DNA of 64,000 nucleotides, taken from positions 1,426,001-1,490,000 of the forward strand of contig NZ_CP069004.1 of the NCBI RefSeq assembly GCF_016801775.1. The letters are read 5' to 3'. The first letter of the stretch is position 1. Each line of letters begins with the position of its first letter. The notes below the pieces were generated by a model. It saw nothing but the letters and a program-made list of their open reading frames with translations, had not been told where the DNA came from and ran no database searches. Made by a program: the position numbers and the translations under genes. This document shows positions 35,250 to 44,385 of the stretch, in pieces. Source of the stretch: Sulfitobacter mediterraneus. Lineage in GTDB: Bacteria > Pseudomonadota > Alphaproteobacteria > Rhodobacterales > Rhodobacteraceae.

Positions 35250-36218
35250 ATGACCGCTTCCGCCCAATTCCAAGACCGCATGTTGTCGCTGGGCCTTGCC
35301 CGCGTTTCCGAAGCCGCTGCCTTGGCCTCGGCCAAGCTGGTCGGCAAGGGCGATGAGAAAGCAGCGGATCAGGCGGCAGTGAACGCCATGCGAGAACAGC
35401 TGAATATGCTGGACATCGCCGGTGTTGTGGTGATCGGCGAAGGTGAGCGGGACGAAGCCCCGATGCTGTACATCGGCGAAGAGGTTGGCACAGGCAACGG
35501 GCCGGGCGTCGACATTGCGCTGGACCCGCTCGAAGGCACCACGCTGACTGCCAAGGACATGCCCAACGCCCTGACCGTGATCGCCATGGGCCCGCGTGGT
35601 TCAATGCTGCACGCACCGGACGTCTACATGGAAAAGCTGGCAATTGGCCCCGGCTATGAAACCGATGTTGTGACCCTGTCCATGTCTCCCGGCGAACGGG
35701 TGGAGGCACTGGCCAAGGCCAAGGGCTGTGACGTGGCAGACATCACCGTCTGTATTCTGGAACGCCCGCGCCACGAGGCGATGATCGCCGAGGTCCGCGC
35801 CAAAGGCGCCGCGATCCGTCTGATCACCGATGGCGATGTGGCCGGCGTGATGCATTGCGCCGATCCCGACACCGGCATCGACATGTATATGGGCGACGGC
35901 GGCGCGCCTGAGGGTGTTCTGGCCGCGGCAGCCCTGAAATGCATGGGCGGGCAGATGTACGGCCGTCTGCTGTTCCGCAATGATGATGAACGGGGCCGCG
36001 CCGCCAAGGCTGGCATCACCGATCTGGACCGGATCTACAGCCGCGATGAAATGGTGACCGAAGACGTGATCTTTGCCGCCACCGGCGTCACTGGCGGTAC
36101 CTTGCTGCCCGGTGTGAAACGCGAGCCGGGCTGGATGACCACCGAAACCCTGATCATGCGGTCCAAAACCGGATCGGTGCGGCGCATCAACTACCGCACC
36201 CCCGTCGAGACCCACTAA
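35250..36218 (+). CDS. glpX: Class II fructose-1,6-bisphosphatase
   Basis: 322 residues. GEGERDEAPMLYIGEEVG (metal site) and LDPLEGTT (phosphate/metal loop) are diagnostic; the C-terminal part contains FAATGVTGGTLLPGVK. It hydrolyses fructose-1,6-bisphosphate in gluconeogenesis. ATG at 35250 with AAGGA 8 nt upstream. Core gene, followed by recJ. Confidence 0.95.
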   Translation: MTASAQFQDRMLSLGLARVSEAAALASAKLVGKGDEKAADQAAVNAMREQLNMLDIAGVVVIGEGERDEAPMLYIGEEVGTGNGPGVDIALDPLEGTTLTAKDMPNALTVIAMGPRGSMLHAPDVYMEKLAIGPGYETDVVTLSMSPGERVEALAKAKGCDVADITVCILERPRHEAMIAEVRAKGAAIRLITDGDVAGVMHCADPDTGIDMYMGDGGAPEGVLAAAALKCMGGQMYGRLLFRNDDERGRAAKAGITDLDRIYSRDEMVTEDVIFAATGVTGGTLLPGVKREPGWMTTETLIMRSKTGSVRRINYRTPVETH

Positions 36219-36295
36219 GCCCCAGCGATGGGCGCAGCCTTGGGACGCTCCGCGGGGAGGTTAAAGGGCCAAATGAAGAAGGAGGAGGCCGGCGC

Positions 36296-38035
36296 GTGCA
36301 TTTTCTAGGCGTAGAGGCTTCTTTGACGGGCAGACGCTGGGTTGGGCCCGGCGTCGAGGTGGAACGCGCAGCAGAGCTGATCATGCAACGCAGTGCCCTG
36401 CCCATGGCGGTCTGTCAGGTTCTGGCCCGGCGCGGTGTGCCCGCAGAAGAGGCGGAGGCGTTCTTGGCCCCGGCCCTGCGCGATCTGCTGCCTGATCCGC
36501 GATCTTTGAAAGATATGGAACAAGCCGCTGTGCGGTTTCTGTCTGCCCTGAAAAACCGCGAAAAGATCGCGGTCTTTGCCGATTATGATGTCGACGGCGG
36601 CAGCTCTGCCGCACTTTTGCTGATCTGGTTGCGGCAGATGGGCCATAACGCGACCCTCTATGTCCCCGACCGGATTGATGAAGGCTACGGCCCCAATGAA
36701 GAGGCCATGGCGGCACTTGCTGCGGATCATGATCTGATCATCTGCGTCGATTGTGGCACGCTGTCTCATGGCCCGATTGCCGCCGCCAAGGGCGCGGACG
36801 TGATTGTGCTGGATCATCACTTGGGCGGTGAAACCCTGCCTGATGCACTGGCTGTCGTAAACCCGAACCGTCAGGATGAGGACGGTGCCTGCGCCCATCT
36901 TTGTGCGGCGGCGGTGGTGTTCTTGATGTTGGTTGAGGCCGGACGGCAATTGCGCGAAGCGCAGGTCAAAGGCCCGGACCTGATGGCAATGCTGGATCTG
37001 GTGGGGCTGGCGACAGTGGCCGATGTGGCGCCGCTGACCGGTGTGAACCGTGCTTTTGTGCGTCAAGGTCTGCGGGTGATGGCACGGCGCGAGCGGCCCG
37101 GCCTGGCCGCGCTGGCCGATGTGGCGCGGATGGACACCGCGCCGACCGCCTATCACCTTGGGTTCCTGCTGGGACCGCGGATCAACGCAGGCGGACGCAT
37201 TGGGCAAGCCGATCTGGGTGCGCGGCTTCTGGCCTCGGATGATCCGCATGAAACGGCTGCCTTGGCCGAACGGCTCGACACCTTGAATACCGAACGCCGC
37301 GAAGTCGAAGCTTCGGTTCGCGCCGCTGCGCTGGAGCAGGCCGAATCCCGTGGATTTGATGCACCGCTGGTCTGGGCCTCCGGCCCCGGCTGGCACCCCG
37401 GCGTTGTGGGCATTGTGGCATCACGCCTGAAAGAAGCCTCCAACCGCCCCTCGATCGTCATTGGTGTCGAGGATGGCATCGGCAAAGGTTCCGGGCGCTC
37501 CGTCTCCGGCATTGATCTGGGCGCCCCCATTCAACGGCTGGCCGCCGAAGGGTTGTTGATAAAAGGCGGCGGTCACAAGATGGCCGCTGGCCTGACCGTG
37601 GCCGAAGACAAGCTGGAAGCAGCCATGGAACGCCTGGGCGAGTTGCTGGCAAAACAGGGGGCACATCTGGCCGGCCCTGCCGATCTGTCAGTGACCGGAT
37701 TGATGATGCCGGAGGCTGCAACTGTCGAGCTGGCCGAAATGATCGAGCAAGCCGGCCCATTTGGGTCCGCCGCGCCTGCCCCACGATATGTTTTCGCCGA
37801 GATGAAGATCTTTTTTGCCAAGCGGGTTGGCGAAAGCCACCTCAAGATCAGCTTTGGCGATGGATTGGGCGCCAAGATGGACGCCATCGCCTTCGGCGCG
37901 TTTGACGGCCCGCTTGGACCGGCGCTGGAGAATCACAATGGCGCAAGGTTCCACCTGGCGGGACGTCTGGACATCAACACATGGCGCGGTCGCCAGACCG
38001 TACAATTGCGTCTGGAAGATGCCGCGCAGGCTTAA
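36296..38035 (+). CDS. recJ: Single-stranded-DNA-specific exonuclease RecJ
   Basis: 579 residues. DHH-family motifs in order: FADYDVDG (about residue 94), VDCGT, LDHHLGG (DHH), then DHHA1 motifs GPRINAGGRIG, HPGVVGIVASRLKE and GGGHKMAAG, and a C-terminal OB-like domain. It is a 5'-3' ssDNA exonuclease in repair and recombination. The start is a GTG behind GGAGGAGG. The spacing to glpX (77 bp) suggests co-transcription. Confidence 0.95.
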   Translation: MHFLGVEASLTGRRWVGPGVEVERAAELIMQRSALPMAVCQVLARRGVPAEEAEAFLAPALRDLLPDPRSLKDMEQAAVRFLSALKNREKIAVFADYDVDGGSSAALLLIWLRQMGHNATLYVPDRIDEGYGPNEEAMAALAADHDLIICVDCGTLSHGPIAAAKGADVIVLDHHLGGETLPDALAVVNPNRQDEDGACAHLCAAAVVFLMLVEAGRQLREAQVKGPDLMAMLDLVGLATVADVAPLTGVNRAFVRQGLRVMARRERPGLAALADVARMDTAPTAYHLGFLLGPRINAGGRIGQADLGARLLASDDPHETAALAERLDTLNTERREVEASVRAAALEQAESRGFDAPLVWASGPGWHPGVVGIVASRLKEASNRPSIVIGVEDGIGKGSGRSVSGIDLGAPIQRLAAEGLLIKGGGHKMAAGLTVAEDKLEAAMERLGELLAKQGAHLAGPADLSVTGLMMPEAATVELAEMIEQAGPFGSAAPAPRYVFAEMKIFFAKRVGESHLKISFGDGLGAKMDAIAFGAFDGPLGPALENHNGARFHLAGRLDINTWRGRQTVQLRLEDAAQA

Positions 38036-38080
38036 AGACCGGCCTCCCTAAAGTTTTTTCATTTTGTTTGAAATTTCTGC

Positions 38081-38108
38081 TTGCGGGTCCAGACACCTTT
38101 GCTTAAAG
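38081..38108 (+). promoter_or_regulatory. Putative promoter of tRNA-Glu
   Basis: TTGCGG (-35-like) and TTAAAG (-10-like) separated by 16 bp, ending 17 nt before the tRNA. A weak match, but well placed. Confidence 0.35.
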
Positions 38109-38125
38109 AACCGCTCACAGACAGT

Positions 38126-38200
38126 GGCCCGTTCGTCTATCGGTTAGGACGTCAGGTTTTCAACCTGAAAAGAGGGGTTCGACTCCCCTACGGGCTGCCA
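38126..38200 (+). tRNA. tRNA-Glu (anticodon UUC)
   Basis: 75 nt, cloverleaf readable: anticodon arm TCAGG-TTTTCAA-CCTGA with anticodon TTC, T-arm GGGG-TTCGACT-CCCC type, and an encoded CCA end. G1 faces U72 as a wobble pair, with discriminator G73 as expected for tRNA-Glu. It stands alone, directly before the polysaccharide/PKS locus; no integrase or repeated tRNA 3' end was seen. Confidence 0.95.
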
Positions 38201-38545
38201 CTTACCCCCTTCAAATCAATCAACAATATGACGTAGTGGAAATACCGTTTCCTCCATTTGGGAAACAGTTTGTTTCGCAGATTTCGCATCAAATGTGTCT
38301 AAAAGATGCTATAGATGGGCCAAGAATACTGCGCCTGTTGTCCGACCTACCTTTTTGCTGACGCAAATGCGGCGAAAAAAAGCCGCCGAGGCCCGGAAGG
38401 ACAGATTGGCCGCCCAAGCGAACCGGTGATGCCTGCTGCCCCTGCATCCCAAACCGCCAAAGCGCCAGAGAAAGGCCAGCCCCGTTTGGCGGATGCTCCG
38501 TCACTTGGACCTGAATGATTTGCAAATGACCCTGGGGGGTTTGGC
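38201..38545 (+). promoter_or_regulatory. Upstream region of the polysaccharide locus with inverted repeat
   Basis: 345 bp without a supported gene. It contains a perfect inverted repeat GTTTCC-N8-GGAAAC (38247-38266) followed by GTTTGTTTCGC, a candidate regulator site for the sugar transferase gene. A 67-codon frame at 38315-38518 has no ribosome site and is not accepted. Confidence 0.45.
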
Positions 38546-39298
38546 ATGAAGAAGTTTAACGCGGATGGGCCTGAGTTTGCCTTGTTTGACATTTCAGCGC
38601 CGCACCGCGCCACCGCACCCGTTGCGGTGCGTGCTGCGGCGCGCAGTCAAGTTTGGGATGCCGCCGTTGCGCGCAAAACCGCGCCTTTCTACATCTATCG
38701 CGATTATGCCAAGCGCATGATGGATATCGCCTTTATTGCGATCACCCTGCCATTCTCGCTGCCGGTTATCCTGCTGTGTGCCTTGGCGCTTTGGATTGAA
38801 GGCGGCTCGCCTTTCTATACGCAGGACCGTCTGGGCCGCAAAGGCGCACGGTTCTCGATCCTCAAACTGCGCACCATGGTGCGCAACGCCGACGAGGTTC
38901 TTGAAACCTATCTGGCCGCCGACCCCGAGATGCGCCGCGAATGGGATGAGCTGCAAAAGCTGCGCAATGATCCGCGTGTGACACCTGTGGGACAGTTCTT
39001 GCGGGCGACTTCATTGGACGAGCTGCCACAGCTGTTCAACGTTCTGACCGGCGATATGAGCATTGTTGGCCCCCGCCCGATGCTGCCCGAACAGCTGGCG
39101 ATGTACGGGGATGCCTCCGCCTATGAGGCGCTGCGCCCTGGAATCACCGGTCTGTGGCAGATCTCGTCGCGCAACGACAACGGCTTTAGCCACCGTAAGT
39201 CCATTGATGCAACCTACGAGCGTGATCTGACGCTGATGCTGGACCTGAAAATTCTGTTCAAAACGGTTGGCGTAGTATTGCGCCGGACGGGCTGCTAG
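38546..39298 (+). CDS. ExoY/WcaJ-type undecaprenyl-phosphate sugar transferase
   Basis: 250 residues. A membrane segment (about 60-85; IAFIAITLPFSLPVILLCALAL) is followed by the bacterial sugar transferase domain: RLGRKGARFSILKLRTM, SLDELPQLFNVLTGDMSIVGPRP and GITGLWQISSR. It attaches the first sugar-1-phosphate to the lipid carrier and starts repeat-unit assembly. A G-run ribosome site precedes the ATG. First gene of the plus-strand polysaccharide arm. Confidence 0.93.
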   Translation: MKKFNADGPEFALFDISAPHRATAPVAVRAAARSQVWDAAVARKTAPFYIYRDYAKRMMDIAFIAITLPFSLPVILLCALALWIEGGSPFYTQDRLGRKGARFSILKLRTMVRNADEVLETYLAADPEMRREWDELQKLRNDPRVTPVGQFLRATSLDELPQLFNVLTGDMSIVGPRPMLPEQLAMYGDASAYEALRPGITGLWQISSRNDNGFSHRKSIDATYERDLTLMLDLKILFKTVGVVLRRTGC

Positions 39299-39368
39299 AA
39301 ACAACCCGATCCCGGCAACCCTTTATCAAACGAAGTGGCACATGGCCAAGAAACCCAAAGGCAAGACA

Positions 39369-40310
39369 ATGAAAGATAATTATTTTTCAGAAGACATGTC
39401 CGATTTTGACATGGACGATGCTTTGATCGATGCCCCGGTTGATATGGGACACAGCCTGCGCCCGCGCCGCGGCTTGGCCGAACAGGCCAAACGCCGCTTG
39501 CTGGATCAATCCCTTGCCGCCCCAAATCTTGAGTTTGACCTGCCCCCGGAAGAGGAAGAAGCGCCCGCGCCGATGATCCTCGAAGAGGCCGTACAACCGC
39601 GTGCCTATGGGTGGAACGACATTCCGATGATCACCGAAGGACTGGGCAATGCCATGTCCCCCGCCCCCAGCACACTGCCCGCAGAGCGTGAAGACGCCTC
39701 TGGCCGTGCATTTGATTTGCTACGCACCCGTTTGCGCCAGACCACGCTGGAAAACGGATGGGTCAACATCGGCATCACCGGCCCGACCGCCGGTTGTGGC
39801 AGTACCTTCACCGCCACCAATCTGGCACAAAGCCTGTCACGGATTGCAGGCTCGCGCAGCGTCCTGATGGACTTTAACCTGCGCGATCCCGGCGTGGCGC
39901 AGGCCTTTAACCTGCCATCTGGCGGCATGATGGAAAACTACCTGTCCGGCGCGGTTGCCGATCAGGATCACCTGCTGCGTGTGTCAGACACACTTGCGCT
40001 TGGCCTCAACCAATCGCCCTCGCGCAATGCCGCCGAGGTTATGCAGGATCCCAAGACCCACGCCACGCTGGCGCGGATGCAACAGGATCTGAACCCCGAT
40101 CTGGTGATCTACGACCTGCCGCCCATGTTGGCCTATGATGATGTTTCGGCCTTCCTGCCGCAGCTTGACGCGATCTTGGTGGTATCTGACGGCACCCAGA
40201 CAATCAGCCGTGATTTGCTGGAATGCGAACGGATGCTGGACGGTCAGGTGCCGTTGCTGGGTGTGGTGCTGAACCGCGCACGCAAATCAAGCATCCGCCG
40301 GTTCCGCTAA
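39369..40310 (+). CDS. CpsD/BY-kinase-like polysaccharide co-regulator with degenerate P-loop
   Basis: 313 residues (an ATG at 39342 would add nine). I prefer 39369 because AAAGG lies 7 nt upstream. An acidic N-terminal region of about 110 residues precedes a MinD/BY-kinase-like domain. The Walker A position reads PTAGCGSTFTATNLA, with Ser where the nucleotide-binding Lys is expected, and Walker A' reads VLMDFNLRDP instead of the usual D-x-D. No C-terminal tyrosine cluster. It is therefore probably a non-kinase partner of the Wzz-like protein downstream. Confidence 0.82.
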   Translation: MKDNYFSEDMSDFDMDDALIDAPVDMGHSLRPRRGLAEQAKRRLLDQSLAAPNLEFDLPPEEEEAPAPMILEEAVQPRAYGWNDIPMITEGLGNAMSPAPSTLPAEREDASGRAFDLLRTRLRQTTLENGWVNIGITGPTAGCGSTFTATNLAQSLSRIAGSRSVLMDFNLRDPGVAQAFNLPSGGMMENYLSGAVADQDHLLRVSDTLALGLNQSPSRNAAEVMQDPKTHATLARMQQDLNPDLVIYDLPPMLAYDDVSAFLPQLDAILVVSDGTQTISRDLLECERMLDGQVPLLGVVLNRARKSSIRRFR

Positions 40311-40438
40311 CCAGAAGTAGAGAACCCTAACCTTCTACATTAATTTGCCCTATTCTAGCCTGAATTCTCTGGTTAGAACGACAGGCCCGGATCGGAACGG
40401 CGATCCAGGTGAGGTTATTGAAATAGAATAGAGCACGC

Positions 40439-41740
40439 ATGGGTCCGATCTATACTCTGGCTGACTTTACGGACATGCTCCGCCGCCGTGCGGGGCTGAT
40501 CCTGTTTGTGTTCCTGCTGGGTTGCGTGGCCTCGGTGGTCTTTGCCCTGCTTCAACAGCACGTCTATAGCTCTTCGGAGGTTATTCAGGTTGAACAGCCC
40601 ATCGTCAAAGACGACCTGGCACCTTCGACCGTTGACGGCTCCTCTGCGCGGCGCTTGCAATTGATCGAACAACAGGTCATGGCCCGGAGCAGCCTGCTTG
40701 AGATCATCGACAAATTTGACCTCTACAAAGATATGCCCGGTCTGATGCAGATCGAAAAAGTCAGCCGCCTGCGGCAAGCCATTTCGATCACCGGAATGGC
40801 GGCTGTGCGCGAAGGCTTTGCCGATGATGGCGCCATTTCGGTGATCACCATCACCGCCAATATGGACACTCCCGAAAAAGCGCAGGCCATTGCCCATGAG
40901 ATCGCGGATCGCACCCGCCTTTTGGCCGCAGAGCAGCGCGAGGTCAGCACCCGCGAAACACTGGATTTCTTTGAACAGCAAGAAGACAAGCTGATCGTAG
41001 AACTGGCCGCGCTCGAGGCCGAGCTGACCGCGTTCCGCAAGGCAAATGATCTGTCCATTGAAGGCAGCCTTGAATTTCGCCGTGACGAGATTGCAAATCT
41101 CAATTCATCCCTGCTGGAACTGGACCGCGAGATTATCTCGACCCAGCTGGCCCGCACCCGCATTGACCGCACCGCCCGCGCCGAAACCGTCGCCCGCCAG
41201 GAGCGCGAGATCGAGGCGCAACTCAGCAGCCTGACCACCCAGCGGCGGCTTTTGGACCAACGGCGCACCGCTCTGAGTAAAAGCCTGGAAACCTCTCCAG
41301 AGGTCGAACTGCAACTGGCCCAATACACCCGCCGGATTGAACAGGTACAAGGGCAATTGGACGTCATCGCGACCCGCCGCAGCGAGGCCGAGGTCGGCTT
41401 TTCCCTTGAGGCAGGCGCGCGCAGCGAACGAATGATCACCCTTGAAGAGGCGCAAGTGCCCGAGGCGGCAATCACCCGCAGTCGCAAAACCATTGCGATG
41501 CTGGGTGCCGTGGCCTCTGTCATTGTGGCGGTTGGCGTGGCGTTCTTGCTGGAGCTGCTGAACCCTGTTGTGCGTTCGGCCCGGCAGATGGAACGAGAAA
41601 CCGGCCTGCGGCCTGTTGTCTCTATCCCGGTGGTCGAGACCAGCGGCCCTGGCGGATTGAAGGGCATGTGGCAAAGCCGCCGTGAGGCTGGTCAGCGCGG
41701 CCGCGCCGCACGGCAGGCCCGCAAATTGCGTCAGGGTTGA
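40439..41740 (+). CDS. Wzz/GNVR-type polysaccharide chain-length determinant
   Basis: 433 residues. N-terminal membrane helix (about 19-40), Wzz domain, a long periplasmic coiled coil (about 170-345; LIVELAALEAELTAFRKA etc.), second membrane helix (about 350-371; TIAMLGAVASVIVAVGVAFLLELL) and a basic cytoplasmic tail (RREAGQRGRAARQARKLRQG). It controls polymer length and export with the CpsD-like protein. A 128-bp gap upstream may hold a promoter. The 3' end overlaps the converging flippase gene by 10 bp. Confidence 0.92.
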   Translation: MGPIYTLADFTDMLRRRAGLILFVFLLGCVASVVFALLQQHVYSSSEVIQVEQPIVKDDLAPSTVDGSSARRLQLIEQQVMARSSLLEIIDKFDLYKDMPGLMQIEKVSRLRQAISITGMAAVREGFADDGAISVITITANMDTPEKAQAIAHEIADRTRLLAAEQREVSTRETLDFFEQQEDKLIVELAALEAELTAFRKANDLSIEGSLEFRRDEIANLNSSLLELDREIISTQLARTRIDRTARAETVARQEREIEAQLSSLTTQRRLLDQRRTALSKSLETSPEVELQLAQYTRRIEQVQGQLDVIATRRSEAEVGFSLEAGARSERMITLEEAQVPEAAITRSRKTIAMLGAVASVIVAVGVAFLLELLNPVVRSARQMERETGLRPVVSIPVVETSGPGGLKGMWQSRREAGQRGRAARQARKLRQG

Positions 41741-43044
41741 CCAGAGGCCGCCCAAAGCGCGGCAATCGGTCCCCAATGCATCCATCCGGCCGTCACAGCC
41801 GTGGCCAGACCCACCCCGGCAAACAGCCCATCATGACGCGGATCCCAGACTCCATGCGCCCGCGCCAGCCAGATCAGTACCCCATGTGACAGCACCATCG
41901 CCAATCCCATCCCAATGATTGCGCCGATCAGACCCGCATAAACCGCTCCGACAAACAGCATCCCCACCTGCAAGCTCGACCGGATCGCGGAATAGACAAA
42001 GAACCGCCGCGAATCCCCCGCCGCCAAGGCCGCCTGATCATAGGTCATGCCAATCACCTGCGGGATCAGAGCCACCGCCAAAAGCACAATGATCGCCCCC
42101 GACAGCGCATAGCGTGCATCATACAGCAGATCCACAAGCCATGGCCCTGACAGCGCCATCACCACCAAAAGCCCGATCACCCCCACCGACAGCCCATAGC
42201 GTAGCCGCGCGATCCGCGCGGGTTCCGTCTGTTCCCGATAAACCGGGATCATCACCCGCGCCGTTACATTATGCCCCAACAGCAGAGGAAAACTGGCAAG
42301 GAAATAGCCGATGTTGTAAATGCCCAAGGTCTCAAGCGTCAGAAACTTGCCAAGCACGGCCTTGTCCCCCTGACTGGCAAAGAACCAAAACACCGTGGAC
42401 AGGAAAATCCATTTGCCAAAGGTGATCAGCTCTTTGGCCGCGGCCCCTTCCCATTGGAACCGGTTGCGATCGCCGGGCAGGTAAAAATGGGTCAACGCCA
42501 GTTTTGCCGCCGCCCCGATCACCCCGCCAATCACCAAAGCCAGCACCGATTGCAAGATCAATGCCAGTGCGATCATGCTGATCAGCCCGATCACCTGTGA
42601 CAGCAGATCCAGAACCGTCAGCCGCCCCATCAACAAATGCCGGTGCGCCGTTTCTATCCGTGTCGGGTTGAACCCGCTGACCAGCAACGAAAGCGCCGCC
42701 AGCGGCAGATAGCTGGCCAAAGCTGGCTGGTCGTAAAACACCGACAGCGGATAAGCCAGAAGACAGGCCGCAACCCAAAGCAACCCGCCCCGCACCACCT
42801 GAATGCTCCATGCAGTGTTCAGGAACGCCGGATCATCGCCACGTTTGCTTTGTGCGATAGAGGGGGCGATGCCCACGTCCGAAAATAGGGTTAACCCCAC
42901 CGTCACAACAGAGATGAGCGCCATCAGTCCAAATGCCTCGGGGAACAGAAGCCGCGTCAGGATCAGGTTCGACAACAGCCGCAACCCCTGCGACGCACCA
43001 TAGCCAAGGATGATCAAAGAGGCCGAGCGGAACACCCGCGCCAT
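41731..43044 (-). CDS. Wzx-like oligosaccharide flippase
   Basis: 437 residues with about 12 membrane segments. Opens with MARVFRSASLIILGYGASQGLRLLSN, typical of the polysaccharide transport (MOP/MVF) superfamily, and has the RxxxPxF-like FPEAFGLMALISVV. Flips lipid-linked repeat units across the inner membrane. The ATG at 43044 is behind GGGGGA at 10 nt; the longer frame crosses the divergent GT promoter. Convergent with wzz, divergent from GT4. Confidence 0.9.
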   Translation of the reverse strand: MARVFRSASLIILGYGASQGLRLLSNLILTRLLFPEAFGLMALISVVTVGLTLFSDVGIAPSIAQSKRGDDPAFLNTAWSIQVVRGGLLWVAACLLAYPLSVFYDQPALASYLPLAALSLLVSGFNPTRIETAHRHLLMGRLTVLDLLSQVIGLISMIALALILQSVLALVIGGVIGAAAKLALTHFYLPGDRNRFQWEGAAAKELITFGKWIFLSTVFWFFASQGDKAVLGKFLTLETLGIYNIGYFLASFPLLLGHNVTARVMIPVYREQTEPARIARLRYGLSVGVIGLLVVMALSGPWLVDLLYDARYALSGAIIVLLAVALIPQVIGMTYDQAALAAGDSRRFFVYSAIRSSLQVGMLFVGAVYAGLIGAIIGMGLAMVLSHGVLIWLARAHGVWDPRHDGLFAGVGLATAVTAGWMHWGPIAALWAASGQP

Positions 43045-43195
43045 CAGCCGGTTGTCCCCCAGTTTTTCCCAAATACGCGCAAACACTCGAAAAATTGCCT
43101 CACTTCTGCCGTTTGCGCAGACTAAGCCCTGCAAGACCCGTGTACCAGCGCCAAGATTTGACGTTAGGATGGCACAAACCCAAAGGACAACCCAC

Positions 43196-44383
43196 TTGAA
43201 AATCGCCTATATCCTCAACACCTATCCGCAGCCCTCGCACAGCTTTATCCGCCGCGAGATCCACGCGCTTGAGACGCAGGGCCATGATATCTTCCGCATT
43301 GCCATGCGCCCCTCTTCGGCTGCATTGGTTGATCCGCTTGATCAGGCCGAAAACGCCAAGACCGAACATGTGCTGGCCCAAGGGGCCGGGCAGCTGGGCC
43401 GTGCGCTGTTTCGGGTTTTGAAATCGGATGCCACCACTTTTTTTGCCGCGGCAAAGGTTGCGTCGGATCTGGGTGCCGCATCCGAAAGCAGCCGCATACG
43501 CCATCTGATCTATCTGGCCGAGGCCTGCTACGTGCTGGAGCGGTGTAAGGCCGAGGGCATCACCCATATGCATGCCCATTTCGGCACCAATGCCGCCGCC
43601 GTGGCGATGCTGGCCCATTTGTTGGGCGGGCCGGAGTATTCATTCACCGTACATGGCCCCGAAGAATTTGACGCCCCCCGCGCGTTGTCCTTGGGCACCA
43701 AGATGCATCACGCTGCATTTACCGTCGCGATCAGCAACTTTGGCCGCAGCCAGCTGTGCCGCTGGGCCGCCGCCGAAGATTGGGACCGCATCAAGGTTGT
43801 ACATTGCGGGATTGAGCCGGCCCGGTTCGGTGATCCCGCCCCCCTGCCCAAAGGGCCACGGCGGGTGGTCTCCATCGGACGCTTTGTCGAACAGAAGGGC
43901 CAGTTGTTGTTGATCGACGCCTTGGCCAGAACCGAAGATCCCGATCTGCACCTGACCCTTTTGGGGGATGGCGAGATGCGCGGCATGATCGAGGCACGGA
44001 TCGCGCAACTTGGCCTGCAATCGCGCGTGTCCTTGCCCGGCTGGGTAGATGAGGCGCGGGTACGCTCCGAACTGGCCGGTGCGCATGGATTTGTCATGCC
44101 CAGCTTTGCCGAAGGTCTGCCGATGGTAATTATGGAGGCGATGGCCGCCGCCCGCCCGGTGATCGCGACCTATATCGCTGGCACGCCGGAACTGGTGGTG
44201 GATGGCAAGACCGGCTGGATGGTGCCTGCAGGGGATGCAGATGCATTGGCCCGCGCTCTAGATGAATTGGCCAGGGCCACTTCGCAAAAGCTAACAAAAA
44301 TGGGCGAAGCGGGCCGTATTCGCGCCCTGTCCCGCCATGATGTCGCGGTCGAAGCGGCCAAACTGGCCTCTCACGTCCGGTAA
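43196..44383 (+). CDS. GT4-family glycosyltransferase
   Basis: 395 residues. The start is probably TTG at 43196 (read KIAYILNTYPQPSHSFIRREI) with AAAGGA 8 nt upstream; an ATG at 43169 has poor spacing. GT-B fold: N-terminal acceptor lobe with HAHFGTNAA, and a C-terminal donor lobe with SIGRFVEQKGQLLLIDA and the E-x7-E motif PSFAEGLPMVIMEAMAA. Retaining sugar transfer in repeat-unit synthesis. Its 3' end is 2 bp from the converging GT2 gene. Confidence 0.9.
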   Translation: MKIAYILNTYPQPSHSFIRREIHALETQGHDIFRIAMRPSSAALVDPLDQAENAKTEHVLAQGAGQLGRALFRVLKSDATTFFAAAKVASDLGAASESSRIRHLIYLAEACYVLERCKAEGITHMHAHFGTNAAAVAMLAHLLGGPEYSFTVHGPEEFDAPRALSLGTKMHHAAFTVAISNFGRSQLCRWAAAEDWDRIKVVHCGIEPARFGDPAPLPKGPRRVVSIGRFVEQKGQLLLIDALARTEDPDLHLTLLGDGEMRGMIEARIAQLGLQSRVSLPGWVDEARVRSELAGAHGFVMPSFAEGLPMVIMEAMAAARPVIATYIAGTPELVVDGKTGWMVPAGDADALARALDELARATSQKLTKMGEAGRIRALSRHDVAVEAAKLASHVR

Positions 44384-44385
44384 AT

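Noticed and set aside
38126..38200. Classical tRNA-integrated island with integrase
   Set aside because: No integrase gene, excision gene or duplicated tRNA 3' end is visible in the window.
38315..38518. 67-codon frame (MGQEYCACC...) before the sugar transferase
   Set aside because: No ribosome site, Ala/Pro-rich random-like composition, and it lies in the likely promoter region.
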